DNA from: Mermis nigrescens
Taxonomy: Eukaryota > Nematoda > Enoplea > Mermithida > Mermithidae
NCBI GenBank assembly: GCA_036768485.1
Contig: JAVLUZ010000345.1
Span: 124,001 to 188,000, forward strand
Direction of reading: 5' to 3'
DNA length: 64,000 bases
Shown here: one piece after another, positions 33,055-45,000 of the stretch
Layout of the letters: each line of letters opens with the position of its first letter
Position numbering within the stretch: the stretch's first letter is position 1
Notes under the pieces: generated by a model
What the model was told of the DNA's origin: nothing
The model's input: only the letters and a program-made list of their open reading frames with translations
Databases searched by the model: none
Translations under genes and position numbers: made by a program

Positions 33055-34228
33055 AGAATGTAAAAATGGAAAAATGTCAAATATTCAGAAACCCAAAAAT
33101 TAGCCAAATACACTACTAAAGGTCGAAAAACTATGTTCTACCACAATGAAATCGTTACTGCACCATATTAAAGTATACAAAAATTTTCATGTACAAAACA
33201 GTGTTTCTTTTGTATTCGCCAAAGATTTTTCCCGATGTACAAGGACTTTTCAGGACTATCTTTGTACATGTACAAAGATTTTTGGGAAGATAAAAACTGT
33301 AAAAAGGTGTAAAATTCCAAAAATTTTCGGCGCTTTGCTCCGATATGAAAAATTGTCTGTCCTATATATCTTTAAAATGGCAAAATTTGTATTTAGAATG
33401 GTAAAATGTCAAATTTTTAGGCGCTTCGCGTCGTTTTGAGACAATTTTAGTAATTTTTCGGCGTTAGAAACCCAGAAATTAGCTCAAATATACAGGGTGT
33501 CACGAAATGATAGCCCCCTCCAAAAATTGATTTCAGGGTAAGATAGAAAAAATCTGTCAGCACTATCTTGTAGAGCATTCAATTCTGCTTTGCGTAGTAA
33601 AAAGTGATTTATACATTGCAAAAAAGAGGTTTTTACAAGTAGCTCTGAATAAGATCTATCTTAGTAAAGTTGTGACGAATCGATTAGAAAAGCTCGTGCA
33701 CATGGAGTCAGAAATCGGTCGCTATTCTGCAGAAACAGCATCGAAAAATTGGCGTATGGTGTTAAATGAATTAGAATATGATGTGTAATAGTCTGACAAT
33801 CTGTTATGTTCAATGACTATGCAATTAAGGCAGGTCGACTAAGCTCAAGACGGCTATATGGATTTTTAAATCGACGTAGTCGTGAAATTCGAAACACTAA
33901 GATATTTTTTGTTTCTGATCAATAAAAAATTAACCGGTGCATATTGCGCTTTGATAAAATAAGCATCCGACGCAGAATTGGATACTCTACAAGATAGGGC
34001 TTACAGATTTTTTCTATCATACCATGAAATCAATTTTTGGAGGGGGCTATCTCATTTCGTGACACCCTGTACAATCAAAAGTTAAAATGCCCTGTTTTAC
34101 TCACACTAAAATCGCTACTGTACCATATTATAGTAACCAAAAATTTGTGTGTACAAAATGTACAAAGACATTTGGGTACCATCTTTGTTCATGTATATAC
34201 AAAGGTACGTTGTACAAAAAAGCACTGT
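33055..34228 (+). mobile_element. Family A: right half plus a full copy interrupted by a Tc/mariner-like element
   Basis: 33055-33198 is the right half of one A copy. A second begins CAGTGTTTCTTTTGTATTCG at 33199 and ends ACAAAAAAGCACTG at 34227. It carries TTTGTACATGTACAAAG, the palindromes TCGGCGCTTTGCTCCG and GGCGCTTCGCGTCG, and is interrupted at 33493-34069. Confidence 0.82.
33493..34069. mobile_element. Family G, Tc/mariner-like MITE with about 95-bp inverted ends
   Basis: Left CAGGGTGTCACGAAATGATA and right, on the other strand, CAGGGTGTCACGAAATGAGA continue to match for roughly 95 bases with few differences, through GCCCCCTCCAAAAATTGATT, GATAGAAAAAATCTGT and CTATCTTGTAGAG. TA flanks both ends (33491-33492, 34070-34071), the target duplication of Tc1/mariner elements. 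The 380-bp core shows no transposase frame. It is the only G copy in the window. Confidence 0.87.
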
Positions 34229-35031
34229 CACATACTGATAGTATGCGAAAATGTGTATGTTTTAAAAATATATTTAAATAATGTTGTACAAAAATTTTTT
34301 ATGTAGCTCATACAAAAACCTTTCGGAGATCTTTGTACAAGCACAATAAACTCGTACATTAAAATAGAGTCGGCTAATAATAGTCCACCACTTAATTTGC
34401 TGGTCCTCCAATTTGGGATTTCACCCCTTCCTCAACTCTGGACCTTAGGAAACTATATGAGACATATTTAGTTTATCGGATCGGACGCAATTCTGCAGCG
34501 TAGTTTACATTCGCCTATAATTAACCTCCGTCTAATATTTATTACACAAGAAACGCGTTTTAAAGCACGCGGTTACCATTCAATTAAATGTAAAAGTGCT
34601 TTTTGTAGAAATAGTTTGTTGAAAACGTACAATTCAACTAGAAATAGAACGTATTTGTCAACTCTGAATCTTTTAGCCATAGCCATGAATGAATTAGTTA
34701 AAAGTAGCATTTAGTTTAAATAAGTTAAGTGAAGGAATCGAAAACATGCAGATTTTCCTGAACATTTATTCAGTAAAAGCTCATTTATTCACAGTAGAGG
34801 TTACAACAAGGATTAAGTAAGTAAACATATGGTCTAATCAGTACAGCTCTCTAAATTAACACTTGTTCATTGATAAATAAGTGCCAGTATCAAAGCCTGT
34901 ACAAAATACGAATTACACCTAAATTTTTCCCGGCCCCGGCCATTTTTTGACCTTGCCTCGGCCGGGGCCGGGATGCTTAAAATGGCCGGGGATTGCCGGG
35001 GCCGGGGCCCCGGTCGATCACTAATGCTGAC

Positions 35032-35934
35032 CACTGATAATTTCATCAAGTACAAACGTTTGCGATGTTTAAGTGAAGTTCTCATTCTCATTTGCACAGT
35101 AAAAACAGTAAAATACGGATAGAATAAGATGCTTCTTTTTCAATACTAGCAGAATATTACACGTAAACCCTTGCTTCAATAAAGCCTTAAAGGGAGATAT
35201 CACGTGGGGTCAAATCCGGTGAACGTGTTGGCGAGGACTTTGTGGGTTAACTATGACCAACCCACCTTCCTGGAAATTTCTCATTCAGCCGATTAAGCAC
35301 AAATCAAATTAAAGTCAATATTTTGAAACATAAATTCAGATTCGATCTTAAACATCAAAATCATAGTAATAGAGTTAATTTATATAAAAAGTGCGCCAAT
35401 CAAACGGAATTATCCAAGCTTGCAACGATTTCTGATTTCACCAAAGTGTATCATGGAATTTATTAATCTAATGCAAAATAGGTTCCAATGAGCCAAGTAC
35501 TTATTTTTGAGAATATTACATAATAAAGTCAATAATTGAATAAGTTATGACAAAATTGGGGTATAGGTATACTTAAGAGGGCCACTCTGTATATCCGTTT
35601 CAACGACCTCTTTGATATTCAATGCTGATGCAGTATGAGCTAATTTCAGCTGGTAATTCATTCTGAAGTCCCGTTTTACTTTTGTTTGCCGTGTATGTTT
35701 TGCAGAAAGTTACATAGTTTATGTGTTAAAGAGTGATCGCTTATGATTTTCACGGTTCAATGATATGTTGGTTATGTATTTTTCAATGCATTAAGGCACT
35801 CTCTAAATTACATATGTATTGAAATATTGAAACAAAATTAAAAATGTACATGATTAATTAACTATACACGGCTCAGACCATCGTTATTAGGCTTTATGAA
35901 TCAGCTCTCTTTCAATTATCAAATAATGAATCAC
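35032..35934. other. Intergenic, no gene seen
   Basis: AT-rich sequence between the two host genes; no repeat family or coding frame was recognised. Confidence 0.5.
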
Positions 35935-36112
35935 ACATAAAACGGGAATAGGGGATCCCCTACCCAAACTGGTCGTCCACTCATCAGCCCAAAGCCAGAA
36001 AATTTTTTACTCCCCCCTACTCCGTTTCTAGGAAAATTTTCGATTTTTGGCCGTTTTTTGTGTTTTTCTTGGCCAAAAAATTGGCGGTCAACGCCTATGT
36101 GTGACGGTGTCC
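35935..36112 (-). mobile_element. Decayed family E element
   Basis: CATAAAACGGGAATAGGGGA at the left, TTGGCCGTTTTTTGTGTTTT inside, and GGTCAACGCCTATGTGTGAC at the right follow the inverted E order. Confidence 0.62.
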
Positions 36113-37180
36113 CACGTATTTATCCATAAATAGCTTTATTGCAACGCCACGCCTCTAATTTCTGCTTAAATTGAGCAGAACAGCATGAAAGCATATCCCA
36201 ACGGATTTTTTCGAAATTAAACAAATTTCGTCAGTTTTGTTGTTTTCGAGAAATATAGGCCTCAATACTGTGAGCGTTATTTTTTGAATTTCGGATTAAT
36301 TCATCAACGTTCTAATACTTTCAACTTAAACTTCGATTATGATTTCCTCAAATGTTCTAAAAAGGTGATTTGTTTCCTTTGAAATTACGCAATGGCATCC
36401 AATTAGCGAGGACGCCGATTGGAATGTTGTTTCATGTCACCTAAGAAATTTTCTTCCTCATTGGATTAAAATGTCTTGTGAAATTTTCTTATCAGTCTTG
36501 TCAAGGCCCTCCCAAGTCTAGAAAAGCAACTGTCCGTAACTGAATCAGTCGAAGGATCGTATTTTTGATTCATTTAATCAAATTTGCAGATGAACTGATA
36601 ATAAATTTATTGAAATGTTGCAAATGTTTGTACAAAATTCAGAGAAAAGATTTTAATTACGTTCAAGCCTATTGTTCGCGAGCTACTGCAAGTGGTGACC
36701 GAGTGAAATTTGCCAGCTCTAAATTATTTTTTTCGGAATTATTTTTTGGTAAGCTATCATAAGTTTCGAACGAAAATTGCAGGCATGGCATTATAACAAA
36801 ATTGTGGAAAGATACTGGACTGAAAGATCTAAGGTCATGTTGGAATAACTTTTTAACTGCTAAAAATAAAAATTTTAAAAGTTCAGTCCGAAGATATCTT
36901 TGTACGTACATAGCACAGTCAATACCTACATAGTTGAGTGATTTTATTTAAATCTGCTTATATACATGCACAAGGCACATGGTCAAAAAATCTGGGTGGA
37001 GTAAACCGAGCTTCCTTTTGGGGAGGAGTAAAGAAGTAATTTTTCACCTATTTAATGTCAAGTTTTTGTACTTATTTCATCGTATTTTATTCTTCATGAA
37101 TATTTATGGTTAAATTTGTATGACAATCAAAACAATAAGGGCGACCGAATGACCAGTAAGATGAAATATATACCCAATAA
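36113..37180. other. Intergenic, no gene seen
   Basis: AT-rich sequence. A 65-codon frame at 36565-36762 has no known motif or splice support. Confidence 0.45.
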
Positions 37181-37555
37181 TAGGCCCGTATCCAGGTTCC
37201 AGCCAAGGGGGCGGACCCAACATAAATTGATCTGTATGTTGGGAAATCCGTCGGGATAGCTCGTAAAAACCGCATTTTTCAACGTTTTCGACATGCTCTA
37301 TCCATTAAGATCTTAAAGTTCAAACTTTTAGGAGAAAAAAATTTCCTGTTCAAAATGCTATAAAAATTGTAATTTTTTGGCCGCGCTTGAGCCTAAATTA
37401 TTGGAAATACATCATATCTGGCGGATAATTTGAAGATTTTACGTCAAACAGGCAATTTTTTCATCTTTCCTTGCATCATCTTACCTTTCAAAAAATTTTT
37501 TCCTGATGAGGAGGCGACTGCGCCTCCTCTTCCGCCCCTCCTGAATACGGCCCTG
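37181..37555. mobile_element. Short inverted-repeat element (CCGTATYCAGG ends)
   Basis: The left end TAGGCCCGTATCCAGG and right end, read inverted, CAGGGCCGTATTCAGG match at 12 of 16 positions. The body is 375 bp. Inner margins carry GGGGGCGGACCC and TTCCGCCCCTCC, a common layout in hAT-type MITEs. The flanking octamers do not match convincingly. A similar left end, CAGGCCCATATCCAGGAGGG, lies at 45876. Confidence 0.6.
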
Positions 37556-38166
37556 CACGGTAATCAAAGAAAAGTGCTTTGATGAATGAATTGAACAGTG
37601 TACTGCTCGAAAAATATGTCAATATACTTGAAACTACACTTTTAGACGTCATTTGACGCTTTTTCATGGTTCTAGCAATCGGTTTTGGTCAAAAATGGCA
37701 TGAGGGCGGTGTGCTTCTCAAAATTCATGCTAAGTGGATTCCCGCCCTAGCGTGCATGCTGTAAACTGACTGCCCATGTACGATGAGCACAGCACAAGTT
37801 CTTTCCGTTTTTGTTATAACTTTTTTCTGAGCAGGGTATTAATATGCGGTTTTTATTGGGAGATGTCACTACCATTTGCCTACATAGCTGAATTTATAGT
37901 TACTTTTTATCTTATTTTTGCTTGCACGAATCTTAGTTTATCGCTCATCTTTTCTTTCATCATAATATAGAGCTCGATTCGTTTCAGAAAATATTTGCGA
38001 GATGCTCGAAATTAGATTTTTTGGACAACAGCTACCTTCGCATTTTGGTTGGATTTCTACCGTTAGACTTCAGTAGTTTTTTTATTTCGTAATTTATCGT
38101 ACGTAATATAACTCTGCATATGTAACATAAGTATGTGTGTACTATGATACTATCTACGGCTAGGTA
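37556..38166. other. Intergenic, no gene seen
   Basis: AT-rich sequence without a recognised repeat or coding frame. Confidence 0.45.
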
Positions 38167-38605
38167 CAGTGTTTTTTGTATTCGGCAAAGATATTCTCCG
38201 ATATACAAAGACTTTTGGGAACCGTCTTTGTACATGTACACAGATTTTTGGGAAGACAATAACTGCAAAAAAGGTTTGAAATTCGCAAAAATTTTCGGCG
38301 CTTCGCGCCGAAATGAGTAATTGTGTGTTCTATATATCTTTATAATGTCAGAAATTGCATTTTGAAAGGAAAAATGTCAAATTTTTCATCGCCGTTTCGA
38401 GGCGATTATTATTGATTTTTGCTCTCAGAAACCCAGAAATTGGCTAAAATACACTACCAAAGGTCGAACAACTCTGTTTTTGCCACACTAAAATCGCTGC
38501 TGTACCATATTATAGTACCCGAAAATTTGTGTGTACAAAATGTACAAAGACTTTTAGGGACCATCTTTGTACATGTACAAACGGACCTTGTACAAAAAAA
38601 CACTG
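38167..38605 (+). mobile_element. Family A element, intact reference copy
   Basis: 439 bp, beginning CAGTGTTTTTTGTATTCGGC and ending TACAAAAAAACACTG, with inverted ends of about 14 bp. The palindrome TTTGTACATGTACA lies inside each end. The central hairpin TTTCGGCGCTTCGCGCCGAA is near 38297. Flanks GCTAGGTA and AGTAGGTA share six of eight bases, compatible with an aged 8-bp hAT duplication. No coding capacity. Confidence 0.87.
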
Positions 38606-38867
38606 AGTAGGTATCATGATTGTTGCTTCAGTTTAGACCGCTTTTGTAACCGATTTACGTTGACTCAAAACTGATCCATGCACATGCTTTCATGAAATGC
38701 ACTATTTAAAAGTAACTATCACACAAGTTTGGACACAACTTTTAAAAATTATCGCTAACAATTATGTAGTTGACAGATTACGATTATAGTATTGATTCGA
38801 TGTATAATTATCGTACTCTGTCAGCTACCTATCGAAAAACTTCATAAAAATTCAAGCCAAAGGCTAT

Positions 38868-39540
38868 GTGAAACATACGATAAACAATGTTAAAGTTATA
38901 CGAGTTACGTTAAACCTTTATTCGAGTAGATACTGTTGTACAGTATGGAATAAATCTCTGTATCGTAATGATATAAATCGGTTGGTGGCTGTTCAACGTA
39001 GATTTACTGAATGTGTATATATGCATATATTTTCGGTTATTGTAATATTCTTTTTGTCTTACGAGGATCGTTTAATACGACTTAAATTGTGTAGACTCGA
39101 ATTTAGACGCTTACATATTTGCCGGTGCATGATGTATCAAATTACTTGTCATAAGTCTTGTTTAGAAGCTGATGATTTTTGTCTTTAATCTCAATGTTAC
39201 CCGCAGTATTAATAAATTTAAACTAGTCTACTTGTCGCTTATTTTAATTTGCAAAAGTTTGATTTCTTTCGCAATTGCAGTTTGGATCGTTCTTCTTGAT
39301 TTTATTGTATCTTGAATTGAATTGAATTATATTTGAAATCAACTTATACATATTTAAATCTAGATAAGCAATTTTTAATTTATCTAGATACCGTGTGGGG
39401 CGCGCGTAAAATTTGTCGTTTCATTGACTCGCATGTCCCGCTATTAATTCGTAATTTGTAATTTATTCTGCACTTCGGTGGTAATGTATTTTATCAGTTT
39501 TGTGTATTAGTAATAAAATTTGTTGTTGTTATTGTTGTTG
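38868..39540 (+). mobile_element. Non-LTR retrotransposon 3' fragment, second lineage
   Basis: The frame reads AVQRRFTECVYMH, preceded by VWNKSLYRNDINRL and followed by LCRLEFRRLHICRCMMYQ, matching the C-terminal reverse transcriptase region at 2106-2558 with strong divergence. It ends in a stop near 39186. Its 3' untranslated end (39355-39530) is shared with 3658-3835, and it finishes in a TTG-rich run. It is 5'-truncated and dead. Confidence 0.83.
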
Positions 39541-41392
39541 TACTCAGTTTGCTCACAAATCTTTTTAAAACGTGATTACCTATTTATGCAAGTTAATGTC
39601 AAATTGTCGTTCCAACGCCTATAAGCAGCTGCGACTGCGAGTCGATCTAAGCGGGAATAATATTAATCGATTTAAGGAGCCTGTATGACTATGTTATCTA
39701 AAACTGGAGAAAATTATCTGAAACTAAGCGGCTAAACTGTAGAATAGGCTACGTTCTGGACAGAATTTGTATTTCAATACTAATTCAATTCAAACTGCTT
39801 TCAAGATGTAGAGTCCCTCAAAATAAAGCACAGAAAAGAAATTTCAAGATCAAAATTTTGTTAATAGAGCTACAGGAGCTCAAACCTTGAATTATATGTA
39901 CCTATGTGTTAACGCGGATAGACTATCTCTCAATTATCATCCGTTCTCTTTCTCTATTGCTTAAGCTTAGTCAGTACTTCAGATGCTAGCTAGCTAGAAG
40001 CTCTAAAGCGCATAGGTCGACTTACTACTTCTTAGGTCGACATAGAGCTGCTTAGATTGATTTACGCCTGTTTATGGAAATTTCTATGAATTTGCATGGA
40101 CATTTTTTGGCAAAATTGTTTGCTTACTTATTTATGTTCAGTGTCTCAAATATGCCTAAGAATACATTTTAGCTAGATAGCTTCCTTAGGTTCCTTGTAG
40201 CTCCTTTTTACAGAAGTACAAGACGGGATACTTTTTCGAAACGATCCTAAGTTTTCAGAGAAATAATAGCAAGTTTTCAATCAGAACTTTTACCACGCTT
40301 TGTTTTATGGACATGTAAAAAGGAAATTTATTTTCAAGCTAAGTTGAGGGGAATTTCTGAAGTTTTGTGTTTTGTTTGGACCATATTGCAAAGTTATTCC
40401 AAGTAAGCTAAGCCTAAGGAAAATTTTAAAATATTGACTGACAGGATAAGTTTCAATACTGCCGATTCTTAAACGCTATGGAATCGTAAATTTCTATGTC
40501 TTGTAGCTTCGTCAATATTAATATGATCTTCACGAAAAATTTTCGCGGCTTTTCAAATTTTCTGCATATTTTGCAAAAATTTGGAGAATCTAGTCCCATT
40601 GTAGCCCTATTCTGGATTTTTTCAGCGGGATCAATGTGGCGGTCATGATCTTCGTTAGACTGTTTTTTACACTGAGCGAATAAAATTGGGCACTCATTTG
40701 CATAGAAAATGAAAAAAAATGCAAATAAAAAATTTCGAGAAAGAAGAGTAACGTTGTGTTTAGAGTTGAAAGACAATTTTAGATTGTACAGTATCAGAAA
40801 AAATTTTAAACTGCATATCATAAATTAAAGTACTCGACATAGAAACGTGGAATCTTCTATCAATAAGTTATCAGTAAATCTTATTTCACAGCTTCGATAT
40901 AAGGCTGCAATTTCAAATCGAAATTTCGCAAGATTTCGGGGACAATGTGTTGTTGTTTGAGATGATCAGAATTGAACCGCATATTGCGTTGGAAGCGACA
41001 AATTTGAGTTTTAGCACATCTAACGCATTTCAAGCATATCAGTTTTAAAACTGTTTTATTTACGGTTTTTTACTTAGGTATCATTTACTTCAATGTTGCT
41101 TTACTCACATAGGTATGTAAGCTTTTTTGAAAAAGTGAACGAATTTTCGTTTTTTTAATTATGTGCTTCGAATTTTAAGCTCTCTGACTTCAGTGCTAGA
41201 TCGATTAGAACAAATTTTCGTACTATTTAAAAGTTAGTGCGGAAAAATCCCACCGCCCTAGCCATTCTCGCCCGTTTCTAAAAGTTTTTATCAGTAATGT
41301 AGAAGTCTCCTTGATTGTGAAGATACATTTATATCAAGCATACAAAATTTGCTGGATTATCTTTCGTATTATTCATTCGTAAATGCCGTACA
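39541..41392. other. Intergenic, no gene seen
   Basis: AT-rich sequence. Open frames here, including a 122-codon minus-strand frame at 40453-40821, lack known motifs. This is the nearest upstream sequence for the PDIA5-like gene, but no promoter element can be assigned. Confidence 0.45.
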
Positions 41393-41395
41393 TGA

Positions 41396-41766
41396 TCTTG
41401 GGAGTTTCACCCCCCCCTCCCCCTCCGAAAAATTTTCACCCCCTCTAGAAATATTTTCACCCCTTACAAGGATTCGCCATTTTTCAAAACTTTCCAAAAA
41501 TCCGTAAAAATGTCAAGATCAGTACTTTCATGTACTTTTTACTTAGAAAGAGCCTGAAAATGATCAGGTTTCGTATTTTTTAGTGTTAAAACTGATATAA
41601 TGCAGTCAAAATTGACTAAATATGCACAAGGAAAAAAACGTTTTATGGGCTACTTAAACCATTTTGGTTGTTTAAACAGCAAAAAGAATAGCAAACGTTA
41701 AATTTACTGTTTTGGGTTCCTGGGCTTCTACTCCCCTACTGCCGACCCTGACCTTGTGCATCTGTA
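41396..41766 (+). repeat. Family C-like block ending in a CTGACCTTGTGCATCTG terminus
   Basis: It starts TACATGATCTTGGGAGTTTC with CCCCCTCCCC runs (C left end) and ends GACCCTGACCTTGTGCATCT, the terminus seen inverted at 48488 and at 49217. It lies 200 bp upstream of the PDIA5-like start codon. Confidence 0.6.
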
Positions 41767-41964
41767 CTATATGTACTTTGTAAAGCGTATGCAATCATGC
41801 CGCTTTCGTTTATTTAGTAACAATGAACGTTTAACTAGTAACAATAACAATGAGGTATTTACCCTCTCTTTAATGAAATTTTTTGTTTTTATTGCCTTCA
41901 TTTTTTAAGATTGCCTCCTGCTGAATCTTAAGGTGCAAGATAATTATTTGGTGGATCGTCGTTA

Positions 41965-42015
41965 ATGAGGCCGCACATAAGCACTCTTTGGCAACTACTT
42001 ATTTCATTGTCAGTG
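41965..42015 (+). CDS. PDIA5: PDIA5-like exon 1 (signal peptide)
   Basis: The ATG at 41965 starts MRPHISTLWQLLISLSV, with the donor GTG|GTAGGT at 42016 (phase 0). Joined to exon 2 it gives a short charged start and a hydrophobic core, as in an ER signal peptide. The phase match to exon 2 and the position before the b domain support it. No other start fits better. Confidence 0.78.
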
Positions 42016-45000
42016 GTAGGTGTGAAACGTTTTTTCATTGAAAGGATTAACTCTTACGTACCTTACTTATCATTGATACATTTCTTCATTTTGATGAAGA
42101 TTCCAAATATGGTTTTAATAGTCGCATCGTTTCGTTTGATGTCTCTACTTTAAACTAAAGGCTTGTTGAAGATATGAATTATTTTGTTAAGTGAATTTGC
42201 AATTTTTCATGAATAAATTTAATTCGCCATATCTGTTTATTCTAATTTTATTTTACTTGACTTTATTTGATGTTTATTTGACTTCGTAATCCCAACTTGT
42301 TTATTCAGTAGATTGATTCATCACGCATATCATGTTTGGGCCCGCAGTTTCTTATTGCCTTTTATTGAACTGCTGACTCTTATTGAACTGCTGACTCCAT
42401 TGTCGATATTGCAACTGAGTCCTGTTCTTTCATTGAACGAGCGGAAAGTTTTATGATCACTGTTTTTTATTTTTTTACGGAACAAAGATTTTAAGGCTCG
42501 TGCAAAGATTTTTGGAGCCGTCTTTGTACATTTTTGTATAAAAAGTATAGGCAGTTTTTGGCCGATTTTCTATTGTACAAAAAAATCGAAGTTTTATGTG
42601 CGAAAAAGAAAACAGTGTTTATGATCCTCCAAATTGCCTATCTATGTACATACGCCTTTTTTCACCGAATAATTTAATAAAGGACACTGCATTTTTTCAG
42701 CCTGTTATATTATCGCAAAGAAGACCCAAGCTACAGGTGGAGCTTTTTGATAGCATCGATGCATTGAAAAAATTGCTACGAACAAAGAATAATGTCTTAA
42801 TCCTGTATAGACAGACAAATGTACAAAGCATAACACAAGTTGTCACTGATGCTGCTGGAAAGCTGTACGGAAAAGCTACTGTGGCGGTAGTCGATTGCAC
42901 GTAATTACCAATCATTCTGTTAGAAGTTTATCCTTCTGATTTGATGATCCTTATTTTAAGTTAATTAAAATCAACTATTTCTACGTAGAGAAATCCGGTG
43001 GTTATGAAACACATTAATCTATTTCGTATAGAACGAGAAATCCTTTTCATCGTTGCGACACTCTCACAATTAAAGTGGGACATTCCAATAACTCTCCTTG
43101 ACCTAAGATGATTTACGAGATAAAAAATGTTTATTTGATGATTTGTCATTTTCTTCTTACCGTAAGATTTAGAAGTTTGCTGGACTTGTACTACTTAATG
43201 CTAAATTAAAGCCTGAATATGATTTTTCTCAAAAACATCTAACTTTCCCGAGTCTGCGGTCGACCGTCTATTAGCCCTGCCTCGATTTCTCAAAATGTAG
43301 GATTATAAATGCACTGTATTGATTTGTTTCCAAGATCTTAGATCTTTCACAAAAAAATGAATATTCTAATGTATATAAATTAAATTCTAAATTAATTCAA
43401 AAATTTAAATTGCCTATTATAAACGTCAAAAAATGCTTTTCGTTCTACGTTGTAACCTCCGAATACTCGTATTTCGGATTCGTCAGAGAAATCCTTCATA
43501 CGCATATGTGTAAATTTTGTTTTAAGGAGTGATGATGGCAGGAAAACATGCAAGAAAATGAAGATACCCTCATCCAATGGAAGACAGTTCTTTCTGTATC
43601 ATTACCAGTAAGTTCATATTAAATCATTTTCTTGTGACTTACGTGTGTGAGGCGCTTGTGCTAACTTTTAATCTTCAATAAAAGCATCACATTATATTTT
43701 TGTTCTGAATATGTTTCAAATTCGACATTTAGAATTATAAGAAGTTATAAACAATTCTAGAAGATTTCTTATTGTTATTCTCTTTCGTTGACATATGTTT
43801 GGTGAGCTGTTGACAAAACATTCAATTTTATATGCTAATCATTCTCAATTATTGGAAGCGAACTTTATTTGTGTCCCGAAATTTGTTAAACAATTTGCAT
43901 CGCCTCAATGCTACATAAGTGAAAAATTTTTTATTAGCCAATATGTATGACTTACTTTCATAGGTACCAAAAGTGTGCTATCATCTATTTTTTTCTTTAA
44001 CTCGACTTGTCGAATAATCCATATCAAGTAAATTAGCACCTTTTTTGCAGCGCTATTTGCTGTAAATTAGTATACAAAATAGCGATCTTAGCTCAGATGA
44101 TTTCGTGGCATACGTATTGCTTAATTTAATCAAATATACGGGCGTGTCAATCATTTTTTAGGCTGAACTAATTCAAAGATGCGTTTTCAAAGATGTCCCT
44201 GACAGAAGTGCACACATGAAACGGGTTTTGTTTGAACGGGAAATTTCGAGCATTGTTGCCATGCGCGAAGACTTTTTAGATGATAATATTGCGATTTTAG
44301 TACTCTTTCAGCGTTTTTCAGATGAATTTTCTGAATTTTTTATTAGCATCGAGCTACCTGCGTAAAAAACTATTTCTCTTTTCTAAAATGTTAACATTGG
44401 GATTAAGAATTCTTGTACAGTCTACCAATCCCAAATGCTCTTCTAAAATCCAGCTTGTTTTGCGTAATTTTGCATTCTTTTTCATATCTCTTAGCACTTT
44501 ACACCTGATTATTTGTATTAAGACTTCACTGAGCGAAAAACTTTATTCACTACTGCATACAAACAGTTATAATCAGAATTTCCAGCAACATTAAAAAATG
44601 TAGAAAAAATATAGAATAAAAACATATAATAAACGACGTGTAGCGTTTACTTTCTCTTTAGCATCGGTACCAGCCATTCCCATTCCTAGTCTGCTTAAAC
44701 TCTGGAGTCAAATTGAAGATAATGATAAAAGTAAAAAATGGTTTTTCCAATTCGGCGAGTTTCTGTTTTTGTCTTTGCAGAGTCTCAAAATCGTGTTTTG
44801 GAACAAAAGAATGGTACTAAAATTCGTAACGTATGGACAAAATGTGCAAAGACTTTGATGACTTTTTAGTATATGTACGTACAAAGGAATATGGCATTTT
44901 GCAAAAACACTGACATCAGTAAAGTATGAAATCAGCGGAATAGTGTAAAGCTTTGTCAAGATTTCATTAAAGACCGCATGTTGCTAGCTGGTCTGGAAGC

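Larger units (their letters stand above)
32185..34450 (+). repeat. Family I copy split by later insertions
   Basis: The left end (CACATATTCCCATGAGAGG, CACTGTCAGACGATTTTTGG, 32185-32260) and right end (CTGGTCCTCCAATTTGGGAT, 34385-34450) correspond to the two ends of the 13912-14345 copy, with 2.1 kb between them. The middle of I, including its palindrome, is missing, so a deletion accompanied the insertions. Confidence 0.65.
31827..35023. mobile_element. hAT-like element, 3.2 kb, with at least three layers of nested insertions
   Basis: Perfect 17-bp inverted ends, TAGTGATCGACCGGGGC at 31827-31843 and its complement at 35007-35023, are flanked by ATGCTGAC on both sides (31819-31826 and 35024-35031). 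The 8-bp duplication fits hAT. Both ends carry a subterminal GGCCGGGG-rich block. Inside are a family I copy (ends at about 32185 and 34450) that itself contains family E, family A and a Tc/mariner-like element. No transposase frame is recognisable. Confidence 0.88.

Noticed and set aside
40453..40821. 122-codon minus-strand frame
   Set aside because: No motif, and a composition typical of AT-rich intergenic DNA.
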